Translations under genes and position numbers: made by a program
From: Mesorhizobium sp. LSJC280B00
GTDB taxonomy: Bacteria > Pseudomonadota > Alphaproteobacteria > Rhizobiales > Rhizobiaceae
NCBI RefSeq assembly: GCF_000502835.1
Contig: NZ_AYVL01000002.1
Coordinates: forward strand, 141,513 to 205,512
Direction: 5' to 3'
Length of the DNA: 64,000 bases
Shown: one piece after another, positions 21,732 through 28,929 of the stretch
Layout of the letters: each line of letters begins with the position of its first letter
Position numbering within the stretch: the stretch's first letter is position 1
Notes under the pieces: model-generated
The model's input: only the letters and a program-made list of their open reading frames with translations
Told to the model about the DNA's origin: nothing
The model's database searches: none

Positions 21732-22940
21732 ATGACTGGGCCAGCGCCAAGGAAAACCTTCGCCTGGATTTCCCGAAATACGGTGCTTCTGGCGCTGGCG
21801 AGCCTGTTTGCCGACATTTCGACCGAGATGCTTTATCCGATCCTGCCGATCTTCCTGACCCAGACCCTGCACGCAAGCGGGAGCGTCGTCGGTCTGGTCG
21901 ACGGAATCGCCCAGGCGACGCAGAACATCGTGCAAGGTTTTTCGGGCTGGCTCTCGGACAGGCTTCAGAAGCGGAAACCGATAGCCCTCATTGGCTATTT
22001 TCTGGCCTCTATCGCCAAACCGCTGATCGGCGTGGCCACAGTGTGGCCGATGGTCCTGGGCGCGCGGTTTGTGGATCGGCTCGGTGCAGGTTTCCGGTCC
22101 GCTCCGCGCGACGCGCTCCTTGCTTCGTCCGTGGCCGACGAGCACCGAGGCAAAGCATTCGGCCTGGAAGGCATTGGCGACAATCTGGGAGCGTTTCTGG
22201 GGCCACTGCTCGCGGTGCTGCTTCTCATCGCGCTCAAAGTCGATATCCGCTGGATCTTCTATCTCGCGCTCATTCCCGGTCTCCTCGCCTTCCTCATGGT
22301 GGTGTTGGTGCACGAGCAGCCACTGGCCGTAGCCGCAAAGGCCAAGATCGACGTCAATCTGCGGCAGTTTCCCAAAGCCTATTGGACCTATCTCTTGGTG
22401 ACAGCTCTCTTCGGCATCGGCAATTCGAGCAATGCATTTCTGATTCTGCAAACACAGGATATCGGTGCCTCTTTGGAGGCAACCATTCTTATCTACGCAG
22501 GCTTCAATCTCGTTGCGGCGCTGATTTCCTACCCGGCCGGCTTTCTATCGGACCGCTTCGGCCGCAAGGGCGTGTTACTGTCGTCCTTCGTCATCTTCCT
22601 GATCGCCTATCTCGGCTTCGTCTTGACCCGGAACATCTATCTGATCGGGCTGCTTTTTGCCTTCTACGGGTTCTATCAAGGCATCTTCCGCTCAGTCGGC
22701 AAGGCATTCGCCTCGGACTTCGTGCCGCAAGAGCTGCGTGCCAGCGGCATCGGCTGGTACAGCACCACGGTCGGCCTGCTGGAACTCGCGGCAAGCGTTG
22801 TCGCCGGACAGCTCTGGGATCGTGTAAGCCATGAGGCGGTGTTCATCTACGGCGCTGTCTTCGCCGTGGTCGGCAGTGCTGGTCTGCTTGCCCTGATTCC
22901 CTGGCGAACCGACGGTCATAGCGTGTCGGCGGCGTCGTAG
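21732..22940 (+). CDS. MFS transporter
   Basis: A 402-residue twelve-helix major facilitator. The sequence SLFADISTEMLYPILPIFL in helix 1 and DGIAQATQNIVQGFSGWLSDRLQKRKP (helix 2 and motif A) are typical of a group of uncharacterised MFS proteins (DISxEM type). GFRSAPRDALLASSVADEHRGKAFGLEG and YPAGFLSDRFGRKGVLL are further conserved stretches. The start at 21732 (MTGPAPRK) is preferred over an upstream in-frame ATG at 21609 that adds 41 residues of non-conserved sequence. Substrate unknown. Confidence 0.88.
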   Translation: MTGPAPRKTFAWISRNTVLLALASLFADISTEMLYPILPIFLTQTLHASGSVVGLVDGIAQATQNIVQGFSGWLSDRLQKRKPIALIGYFLASIAKPLIGVATVWPMVLGARFVDRLGAGFRSAPRDALLASSVADEHRGKAFGLEGIGDNLGAFLGPLLAVLLLIALKVDIRWIFYLALIPGLLAFLMVVLVHEQPLAVAAKAKIDVNLRQFPKAYWTYLLVTALFGIGNSSNAFLILQTQDIGASLEATILIYAGFNLVAALISYPAGFLSDRFGRKGVLLSSFVIFLIAYLGFVLTRNIYLIGLLFAFYGFYQGIFRSVGKAFASDFVPQELRASGIGWYSTTVGLLELAASVVAGQLWDRVSHEAVFIYGAVFAVVGSAGLLALIPWRTDGHSVSAAS

Positions 22941-23012
22941 TGCTGCCGGGGCGTTGCCGATGATGAGCAGCCTTTAATAAAACGTTCTACTCAAACTGAA
23001 AGGTCCCCGGTC

Positions 23013-23390
23013 ATGACGCCCGTCAATGTTCGCTATATTGTCGACGATGTCGCCGCTTCCATCGATTTCTACGTGAAGCATCTGGGCTTTGCCATTGAAC
23101 GGGATGCGCGGCCGGCTTTCTGCTCGGTCACGCGCGGCGATCTGCGGCTTCTGCTGAGCGGGCCGGAGAGCTCGGGCGCACGGGCGATGCCGGATGGCCG
23201 CCGGCCGGTGCCGGGAGGGTGGAACCGCATCCTGCTGGTGGTGCCGGATCTGAAGCAAGAGGTTGCGCGCCTGAAGGGCGCCGGGCTCGCCTTCCGCAAC
23301 GATATCATCAACGGCGTCGGCGGCTCGCAGACCCTGCTCGAAGACCCGTCCGGCAATGCGATCGAGCTATTCCAGCCCGCCGCACACTGA
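23013..23390 (+). CDS. VOC (glyoxalase/bleomycin-resistance fold) protein
   Basis: A 125-residue single-domain member of the vicinal oxygen chelate superfamily. It begins VRYIVDDVAASIDFYVKHLGF, a classic VOC first strand-helix, and ends SQTLLEDPSGNAIELFQPA, which supplies the metal-ligand Glu in the final strand. The expected first ligand position is Val-Arg rather than His, so metal binding is uncertain. The start is preceded by GAAAGGTC. Specific substrate is not predictable. Confidence 0.85.
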   Translation: MTPVNVRYIVDDVAASIDFYVKHLGFAIERDARPAFCSVTRGDLRLLLSGPESSGARAMPDGRRPVPGGWNRILLVVPDLKQEVARLKGAGLAFRNDIINGVGGSQTLLEDPSGNAIELFQPAAH

Positions 23391-23436
23391 CATTCGATGG
23401 TCGGGCCCGCGTTGTGCGTGCGCTCAATCCGCTCGT

Positions 23437-24093
23437 TCAGCGGTTGCCTGACCCCGCCAGCCACTGCCTGACGATTTCAGCATCCGCGTCGCCGATTTCA
23501 TGGCCGGAGGCAATGGTGTGGGTCTCGACCTTGGCGCCATGCGAGCTCAGTAGAGCGGCCAACACGGGGGCGAAAGGCGCGTAGGTCAGGTCGGCGGCGC
23601 CGGCGACGATCAGAGCCCGCGCCTTCGACAGGTCGGCCGGCGGCACCTCGTCGAGCACCGGCATGGGGCGCAGCAATGCAGCGCGCTCGATGAGGCCCGG
23701 ATGCAGCGGCATGACGCTTGAAACCAGATTGGCGCCGTTCGAATAGCCGAGAAAGGTCGCGCGGCGGAGATCGAGGCTGTGGCGCTTCGCGACGCCGGCG
23801 ACGAAGCTTGCAAACGCATCTGCCTCCGCGCGGATACTTGCCTGCTCGAATCGCGTCGGGGTGATTCGCGTGAACCAGCGGAAACCGTCCTCCTGAGGGA
23901 TGCGGCCACGGACCGTAACCAGCGCCGCATGCGGCGCGATTTGCCGACCAAGCGGCAGCAAGGTCGTCTCGTCGACACCCGATCCATGCAACAGGAACAG
24001 CCAGTCACCGGGTAAATTGGCGGATCGATGGAGCCGGTAGAAAAAGCCTGAATTCTCCTGCAAAATACCGTCTTCGAGGCTTTGCTCGGCCAT
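23437..24093 (-). CDS. Alpha/beta hydrolase (phospholipase/carboxylesterase type)
   Basis: A 218-residue cytoplasmic serine hydrolase of the YpfH/esterase D2 size class. The nucleophile elbow GYSNG (Gly-x-Ser-x-Gly), the oxyanion HGSGVDE near residue 35, the Asp in VAGAADLTY and the His in SGHEIGD are all visible in order, so the triad is complete. The start at 24093 (MAEQSLEDG) is preferred; an upstream ATG adds 22 residues. It is convergent with the VOC gene, with 46 bases between stops. Confidence 0.85.
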   Translation of the reverse strand: MAEQSLEDGILQENSGFFYRLHRSANLPGDWLFLLHGSGVDETTLLPLGRQIAPHAALVTVRGRIPQEDGFRWFTRITPTRFEQASIRAEADAFASFVAGVAKRHSLDLRRATFLGYSNGANLVSSVMPLHPGLIERAALLRPMPVLDEVPPADLSKARALIVAGAADLTYAPFAPVLAALLSSHGAKVETHTIASGHEIGDADAEIVRQWLAGSGNR

Positions 24094-24308
24094 AGTCACA
24101 TCCTTTTGATTCCGCGTTACTTTCGTTAATTTGCCGGCTTCAAAACGGAATATTTTCAAGCTCCGCGAAAGTTGATTGAACCGGGCGCATTTCAGTCCGT
24201 TTCTTTGCCGATATAATCCCCGCGGGGGGATCGAAGCAGTGTGCGCCGGGTGGTCGCCCGAGGGATCGCATGCCGGGCATGAACAACCAGCTTTAAGGCC
24301 TTTTATCG

Positions 24309-25484
24309 ATGACCATGCCAGTTTCGCCGGAACGCGATACGCGTATTGATGTGTTCCGGGCTCTCGCCCTCCTGACCATATTCGTCGACCACGTGCCTGG
24401 CACCGTTTTCGAAACCCTGACCTACAAGAATTTCGGGTTTTCGGATGCGGCCGAGGCCTTCGTGCTGATCTCCGGCATGTCCGTCGCTCTCGCCTACGGC
24501 ACTAAGTTCCAGCCGGGAAACCGGCTGATTGCAACACTGAAAATGTGGCGCCGCGCCGGTGTGCTCTATGTCACCCACATCGTCACGACGATGGTGGTCA
24601 TGGCTATCTTCTGCGCGGCGGCGGTGTTTGCGAAACGGCCGGATCTTCTGACGCTGATCAACATCGAGCCGCTCGTCAGGAACCCGCCACAAGTCCTGGT
24701 CGGCATCGTCACGCTCGGCCATCAGCTCGGTTACAACAACATACTGCCGGTCTATGCGGCGCTGCTGTTGATGGCTCCGGTCTTCCTGCTGTTCATCAGC
24801 TACCGGCCACTGGCGGCGCTCGCAGTATCCGCAGCCCTTTGGCTGATTGCCGGAATCTACCAGATCGCGCCGCCGAACTACCCGGAGCCCGGCTTCTGGT
24901 TCCTCAATCCGCTGTCATGGCAATTGCTGTTCAATATCGGCATGGCCAGCGTGTTGCATGTGCGGCGCGGCGGCACCATCCCTGTCAATCGCTGGCTGGT
25001 CGGCGCGGCCGCCGCCTATGTGCTGACGGCGCTCGTCTGGGTGCACAGCCCGCTGTGGGGGCATGTGTCGTGGCTCGACCTGCCGGTGGTGCTGACCGGT
25101 TTCGACAAGACGTTCCTGTCGTTGCCGCGGCTGCTGCACATCCTGGCGATGAGCTACCTAGTCGTCGCCTTGCCTTTCGTCTCGAACCTGTTCCGCACCG
25201 GCCGCGACAATCCGCTCGCCATATTGGGCAAACGCTCGCTGCCGGTTTTCATTGCCGGCACGGTGATTGCCATGGCGGCGCAGGTGATGAAGCTGGTCAA
25301 CCCGGGCGGCTTTGCCTATGACAGTCTGCTGCTCGCCGCCGGCATCGCCATGCAGTTCGCGCTCGCCTTCTATCTGGAATGGCTGTCCGCTATCGGCTGG
25401 TCCGGCAAGGGCAAGCCGGTCCGCAACGAGGCGCCGCCGGTCCGTCCATCCTTTGGCATCGGTCCGATGGCGGCCAATCGATAA
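24309..25484 (+). CDS. opgC: OpgC-domain membrane protein
   Basis: A 391-residue membrane protein with about ten helices and the OpgC signature near the N-terminus: RDTRIDVFRALALLTIFVDHVPGTVFE, then FGFSDAAEAFVLISGMSVALAYG. OpgC proteins are acyltransferase-3-like and succinylate the osmoregulated periplasmic glucans of rhizobia and related bacteria. The start is the second possible ATG in MTMPVSPERD context, and neither choice changes the domain. No opgGH genes are in the window. The divergent/convergent LacI gene ends 22 bases downstream on the opposite strand. Confidence 0.9.
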   Translation: MTMPVSPERDTRIDVFRALALLTIFVDHVPGTVFETLTYKNFGFSDAAEAFVLISGMSVALAYGTKFQPGNRLIATLKMWRRAGVLYVTHIVTTMVVMAIFCAAAVFAKRPDLLTLINIEPLVRNPPQVLVGIVTLGHQLGYNNILPVYAALLLMAPVFLLFISYRPLAALAVSAALWLIAGIYQIAPPNYPEPGFWFLNPLSWQLLFNIGMASVLHVRRGGTIPVNRWLVGAAAAYVLTALVWVHSPLWGHVSWLDLPVVLTGFDKTFLSLPRLLHILAMSYLVVALPFVSNLFRTGRDNPLAILGKRSLPVFIAGTVIAMAAQVMKLVNPGGFAYDSLLLAAGIAMQFALAFYLEWLSAIGWSGKGKPVRNEAPPVRPSFGIGPMAANR

Positions 25485-25506
25485 GATTTGGAGCCGATCT
25501 GCCCAG

Positions 25507-26586
25507 TCAACCTGTGCCTGGCGGCGGCCCGGACGACGCCCTGACGACAAGTTCGACGCCGAGCGTTTCTCGCCGCACCGTGCCGTCGAAGTCGAGGATT
25601 CTTCGCGCTGCCCGGCGGCCGATCTCGGCGATCGGCTGGGCGATGGTGGTGAGCGGAGGCTCGCAAATTGCGGCTTCAGGCACGCCGTCGAAGCCGACGA
25701 CGGAAACATCGCGAGGAACCGCGATGCCCCGCGCGCTGAGCCATTCCAATGCTTCCATCGCGACCCGGTCCGACATCGCCAGGATGGCGGTCGGCGGTTC
25801 TGCCGAGGCGAAGAGGGTTTCGAGGCCGGCCTTTGTGCTGGCCTCATCGTTTTCAGTCTCGTAGACCGGCACCTTGGCGGTATCGACGCCGAACCGGGAA
25901 AGCTCTTCGAGATAGCCGAGGAGGCGGTCACGGGTTCCTGTATAGACTGCGGTCCGGACCTGCTCGGGCGAGACAAGTCCGGTGCTGTCGTCGGCGAAGG
26001 CCAGCGACAGCACGGCGAAGCGGCGATGTCCAAGTTCCGCCAGATGGCGCGCCGCGAGCCGGCCGCCGGCAACATTGTCGACGCCGATCGCGGAGACCGT
26101 GGCGTCCTGCGAGCCGAGCTCGAGCGCGACGAAGGGGAGCTTGCGTTCGCGCGTCAGCTCGACGAGGCGCGGACCGCCCTCGATGCAGAACAGGATGAAG
26201 CCGTCGACCAGGGCGCTCTGGATATTCCAGGCAAGTTTTTCCTCGTTGCCGGCCGACACGAGGGCTATTCCCGCGCCGGTGGCGTCGCATGCCTCCGAGA
26301 TGCCGGCCATCATCACGCGCGCAAAGGGGTCGTCGAAGAAATAGGACAGCGGCTCGGTTGTGGCGACGCCGATCGCATTGACCTTGCCGGCGCGCAGCAG
26401 GCGGCCCTTTGGATCGGGGCCGGCGTAGCCCAGCGCCTCGGCCGCCGCCTTGACGCGCTCGCGGACTTCCTCACGCACGATTTCGGGACGGCTGAAGACA
26501 TTGGAGGCGGTGCCGTGTGATACGCCCGCGGCTTTGGCGATGTCCGCCAGCCGGATGGGCCTCCTGCCTTTGGTGAGTGATGCCAT
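25507..26586 (-). CDS. LacI-family transcriptional regulator
   Basis: A 359-residue repressor-type protein. The N-terminal helix-turn-helix is PIRLADIAKAAGVSHGTASNVFSRPEIV, with recognition residues SHGTASNVF instead of the common SxATVSRVL, followed by a hinge helix (ERVKAAAEALGY). The rest is a periplasmic-binding-protein-like sensor domain (ALVDGFILFCIEGG, VDNVAGGRLAARHLAELGH, DVSVVGFDG). The start at 26586 begins MASLTKGRRPIR; the frame extends nine codons more. It is transcribed away from two 47-codon genes. Four copies of a palindrome centred on ATCGAT occupy the shared upstream region, the form of site LacI proteins bind. The effector is unknown; no sugar enzyme or transporter gene is adjacent. 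Confidence 0.93.
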   Translation of the reverse strand: MASLTKGRRPIRLADIAKAAGVSHGTASNVFSRPEIVREEVRERVKAAAEALGYAGPDPKGRLLRAGKVNAIGVATTEPLSYFFDDPFARVMMAGISEACDATGAGIALVSAGNEEKLAWNIQSALVDGFILFCIEGGPRLVELTRERKLPFVALELGSQDATVSAIGVDNVAGGRLAARHLAELGHRRFAVLSLAFADDSTGLVSPEQVRTAVYTGTRDRLLGYLEELSRFGVDTAKVPVYETENDEASTKAGLETLFASAEPPTAILAMSDRVAMEALEWLSARGIAVPRDVSVVGFDGVPEAAICEPPLTTIAQPIAEIGRRAARRILDFDGTVRRETLGVELVVRASSGPPPGTG

Positions 26587-26641
26587 TTGTTTGTCTCCGG
26601 GACTCCGGTCCAACAGTATCGCCGACTACCTAACACCTTCG

Positions 26642-26655
26642 TTGGATCGATTCAA
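26642..26655. promoter_or_regulatory. LacI-type operator O1
   Basis: TTGGATCGATTCAA, a 14-base near-palindrome with central CG. It lies just upstream of the -35 element of the plus-strand promoter and overlaps a possible -35 (TTGAAT) of the divergent lacI-type gene, which has a weak -10 TAGGTA at 26632-26627 on the minus strand. Confidence 0.8.
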
Positions 26656-26663
26656 ATTTTTGC

Positions 26664-26691
26664 TTGACATTTGTGGTGCGATGCGTATTCT
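26664..26691 (+). promoter_or_regulatory. Sigma-70 promoter for the twin-peptide genes
   Basis: TTGACA at 26664-26669 and TATTCT at 26686-26691, separated by 16 bases. It is bracketed by operators O1 and O2, an arrangement expected for a repressible promoter. Confidence 0.75.
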
Positions 26692-26705
26692 TTGAATCGA
26701 TCCAA
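26692..26705. promoter_or_regulatory. LacI-type operator O2
   Basis: TTGAATCGATCCAA, the exact reverse complement of O1, immediately after the -10 hexamer and so over the likely transcription start. Its centre is exactly 50 bases from the centre of O1. Confidence 0.8.
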
Positions 26706-26725
26706 GAGCGTTTTTCGTCCCCAGA

Positions 26726-26739
26726 TTGGATCGATACAA
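26726..26739. promoter_or_regulatory. LacI-type operator O3
   Basis: TTGGATCGATACAA, one base different from O1, directly in front of the AGGAG ribosome-binding site of the first peptide gene. Centre lies 34 bases after O2. Confidence 0.7.
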
Positions 26740-26751
26740 GAGGAGAGCGCC

Positions 26752-26895
26752 ATGCAACCCGTCAATTATCTGTTCGAGGACATTTACCGGAACGACTGGA
26801 GCATCCGTTCGAGCGCGGAGGCCCGGAAGCGGCGAGACAGGACCGGTCCGTGGATTCGCGACCTGGGTTTCCTCGTAGGACGCAAGCGGAGCTGA
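26752..26895 (+). CDS. 47-residue peptide 1, unknown function
   Basis: Not recognised. The 47-aa product begins MQPVNYLFEDIYRNDWSI and then has a basic tail (EARKRRDR, GRKRS). AGGAG at 26741-26745 lies six bases before the ATG, an excellent start signal. It shares its core LFEDIYRN and overall length exactly with a second gene at 26958. Within that core five of eight codons differ between the copies, all synonymously, which argues that the peptide is translated and selected. It has no signal peptide or membrane segment; aromatic/acidic head and Arg/Lys-rich tail suggest protein or nucleic-acid binding. It is probably controlled by the divergent LacI protein through O1-O3. Confidence 0.75.
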   Translation: MQPVNYLFEDIYRNDWSIRSSAEARKRRDRTGPWIRDLGFLVGRKRS

Positions 26896-26922
26896 TCGGT
26901 GGCCTATTTTTGTGCCCGCTGA

Positions 26923-26936
26923 TTGGATCGATTCAA
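26923..26936. promoter_or_regulatory. LacI-type operator O4
   Basis: TTGGATCGATTCAA, identical to O1, located between the two peptide genes and just upstream of the second ribosome-binding site. No obvious -35/-10 pair lies beside it, so it may act as a roadblock or be a relic of duplication of the operator-plus-gene unit. Confidence 0.75.
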
Positions 26937-26957
26937 AAAACTAGAGGAGATTAAGCC

Positions 26958-27101
26958 ATGCACCCGATCAAGCATCTGTTCGAAGACATCTATCGCAATT
27001 ATTGGGGCATCTCGCCGGCCACCGAACGGCCGGAGCGGCGGCGTGTAGTCAAGACGACCAACAGCGATGGCCAAGTCCGGCCCGAACGTCCGCGAGACTG
27101 A
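26958..27101 (+). CDS. 47-residue peptide 2, paralogue of peptide 1
   Basis: Not recognised. The 47 codons begin MHPIKHLFEDIYRNYWGI and end with a basic, Arg-rich tail (ERPERRRVVK, RPERPRD). AGGAG at 26945-26949 sits eight bases before the ATG. The first 18 residues align with peptide 1 without gaps (12 of 18 identical, with conservative V/I changes); the tails diverge in sequence but keep length and charge. It is too short for many gene finders, and overlapping frames in this stretch are less convincing. A 10-bp stem hairpin without a T-tract (27152-27161 with 27172-27181) lies about 50 bases downstream and may mark the end of the unit. Confidence 0.75.
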   Translation: MHPIKHLFEDIYRNYWGISPATERPERRRVVKTTNSDGQVRPERPRD

Positions 27102-27170
27102 GCTGGCAAGACAGAGCTCGTGGATCGAGGGCGGCTGGCGAAGGAGCAGCGGCCGCCATTGGTTGCCGCA

Positions 27171-27548
27171 TCAATGGCGGCGCGGGCGCACCAGCGCCGA
27201 GGCGGCCATCATCAGCCAGCCGCCGATGAGCAACGTGCCGCCGATCGGCGCCGACATCGGGAACAGCCGCGAGCCAAGGAAGTCGCGGGCCAAAAGATCT
27301 CCCGAGAATAGCAGAAGCCCGACGAGAAGGATGAGGCTTCCGGTTCGCAGGATGCTATTGCCACCGAGCAGCCCGACGGTAAGGAAGACCGGCGCATGCA
27401 AGAGCAGGAAGGATGCGGCCGTACCGACGAAAGCGCCGCCGAGATGTGCCGCCGCCGCCGAAAGCGCCACGCCGGTTGCGCCGCATAGGCCGCCGGCAAG
27501 AACCAGAATGCGGCCGCCTGCCGCGTGTTCATCCGTGCTCATTTCCAC
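27171..27548 (-). CDS. DUF423 family membrane protein (YgdD-like)
   Basis: A 125-residue protein with four hydrophobic segments. The conserved DUF423 features are visible: VLAGGLCGATGVALSAAAAH near the N-terminus (G-A-x-x-V-x-L-x-A-x-x-A-H), LLHAPVFL, LLLFSGDLLARDFLG (L-F-S-G-x-L) and PIGGTLLIGGWLMMA at the C-terminus. Function of the family is unknown. It is convergent with the peptide genes. A second in-frame ATG two codons later (27542) is an equally good start. Confidence 0.88.
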   Translation of the reverse strand: MEMSTDEHAAGGRILVLAGGLCGATGVALSAAAAHLGGAFVGTAASFLLLHAPVFLTVGLLGGNSILRTGSLILLVGLLLFSGDLLARDFLGSRLFPMSAPIGGTLLIGGWLMMAASALVRPRRH

Positions 27549-27595
27549 GCCTCCGTGATTCCTGGCGACCGCCTGAGATAGTGCCGCGAACCGTG

Positions 27596-28855
27596 TCAGG
27601 ATTTGCCGGCTTCCGCCAGCATGTCGCGTTCGCGGCGCGACTGGACCAGCCAGTTATAGGCCGCTCCGCCCGCCATCAGAATGGATGTGCCGAGAAACAC
27701 CGAGCGCATACCGAAATGGCCGCCGGCGAAGCCGCCGAGCAACGGTCCGGCGACCTGCCCGACATATTGCGCCGAGATCGACAAGCCCAGTACGTTGCCG
27801 CCGACCCCGTCGGGCACATTGTGGCGGATGACGCTGGTGATGCAGGGCAAAAGACCGCCAAGCGCCAGGCCCATCAGGAAACGCAGGCCGACGAGTTGCC
27901 AGCCCTGGGTAACGAAGGCCTGCGGGATCAGCAGCAGCGCCGAGACGGCGAGTGCGGCAACGATGACGTTCCAGTGGCCGATACGGTCGGCGAGCTTGCC
28001 GAGCCGCGACGCCGACAGGATGGCGCCGAGCGCTGCCGCGGACATGACGATGCCGGAGACCAGCGTGACCTGGCTCTGATCTTCGATGAGCTGCTGGACA
28101 TAGACGGTGATGATCGGCTCGATCGACATGGTGGCGAAACTCAACAGCATGCCGGTCGCCAGCATGGCGACGACGGGGCGCTTGTCGGGAATCTGCGACC
28201 AGCCGTCTTTCACTTTTTCTTCTGACGCGGCCTTGGCGGCAACCGGGCGAGGGGCCTCCTTGATCAGCAAGGTGGTTGCCAGAAAAGCCAGGAAAATGAC
28301 GCCGCCGGCGAGCAGGAATGTGGCGCGGATGCCAATCAGCGGCGGCAGCGCGCCGCCAAGCAGCGGACCGACCAGGGCACCGGCCGTGATTCCGGCCGAC
28401 AGCACGCCCAGCGCCCAGCCGGAGCGATCCTTCGGCGTCTGCATGGCAACCAGGATGGTCGAGCCCGAAGAATAGCCGCCGGCAAAGCCGATCAGCAGGC
28501 GCAAGAGCACCAATTGCCAGACGGTCTGCACCATGCCGGTCAGCGACATACACAGCGCCATGCCGAAACTGGCTCGCACCAGCATCAGTTTGCGGCCGTA
28601 GCGGTCGCCTAGCCGCCCCCACAGGGGCGCGACCAGCGCGGCAGCAAGGAAGGTGGCGCCGTAGGCGATGCCCGACCACTGCACGATCGCCGCATGGCCC
28701 TCGGCGCCCAGCTGCTCGACGTAAAGCGGCAGGAAGGGCAACAGCAGCGTCATCGCTACAAGCGTGCTGAACGAGCCGGCAAAACACACGGCGAGATTGC
28801 GGCGCCAGTGGACGTTGTGCGTGCCTTGCATGGCGAGGGCGGCGTCTTGCGGCAT
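27596..28855 (-). CDS. MFS transporter (multidrug-type, TetA/MdtG-like)
   Basis: A 419-residue, twelve-helix transporter with typical drug-efflux motifs: APLWGRLGDRYGRKLMLVRA (motif A), LRLLIGFAGGYSSG (motif B/helix 4) and AGITAGALVGPLLGGALPPLIG (motif C of the antiporter group). The second half has SRLGKLADRIGHWN and LRFLMGLALGGLLPCI. The start at 28855 (MPQDAALAM) is preferred to an ATG 16 codons upstream that would overlap the shared promoter. It is divergent from a GntR-type regulator, 75 bases between starts, suggesting that regulator controls it. Confidence 0.88.
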   Translation of the reverse strand: MPQDAALAMQGTHNVHWRRNLAVCFAGSFSTLVAMTLLLPFLPLYVEQLGAEGHAAIVQWSGIAYGATFLAAALVAPLWGRLGDRYGRKLMLVRASFGMALCMSLTGMVQTVWQLVLLRLLIGFAGGYSSGSTILVAMQTPKDRSGWALGVLSAGITAGALVGPLLGGALPPLIGIRATFLLAGGVIFLAFLATTLLIKEAPRPVAAKAASEEKVKDGWSQIPDKRPVVAMLATGMLLSFATMSIEPIITVYVQQLIEDQSQVTLVSGIVMSAAALGAILSASRLGKLADRIGHWNVIVAALAVSALLLIPQAFVTQGWQLVGLRFLMGLALGGLLPCITSVIRHNVPDGVGGNVLGLSISAQYVGQVAGPLLGGFAGGHFGMRSVFLGTSILMAGGAAYNWLVQSRRERDMLAEAGKS

Positions 28856-28895
28856 GTCATGTCCTGTCCGGCCAGCTTGCATGAAACTTGCTACG

Positions 28896-28925
28896 GATAC
28901 CAATTTGGGATACCAAGCTGGTATC
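28896..28925. promoter_or_regulatory. Candidate operator of the GntR-type regulator
   Basis: A 17-base palindrome GATACCAAGCTGGTATC (28909-28925, 7-bp arms) with an extra direct half-site GATACCAA at 28896-28903. It ends five bases before the regulator ATG and 54 bases before the divergent MFS start. ATACCA/TGGTAT half-sites resemble known FadR/FCD-family sites. Confidence 0.7.
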
Positions 28926-28929
28926 TGTC

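Noticed and set aside
24309..26586. LacI protein regulating the neighbouring opgC
   Set aside because: opgC is convergent with the LacI gene, and its own upstream region (24160-24308) has no copy of the TTGGATCGATTCAA site. All four sites are on the peptide side.
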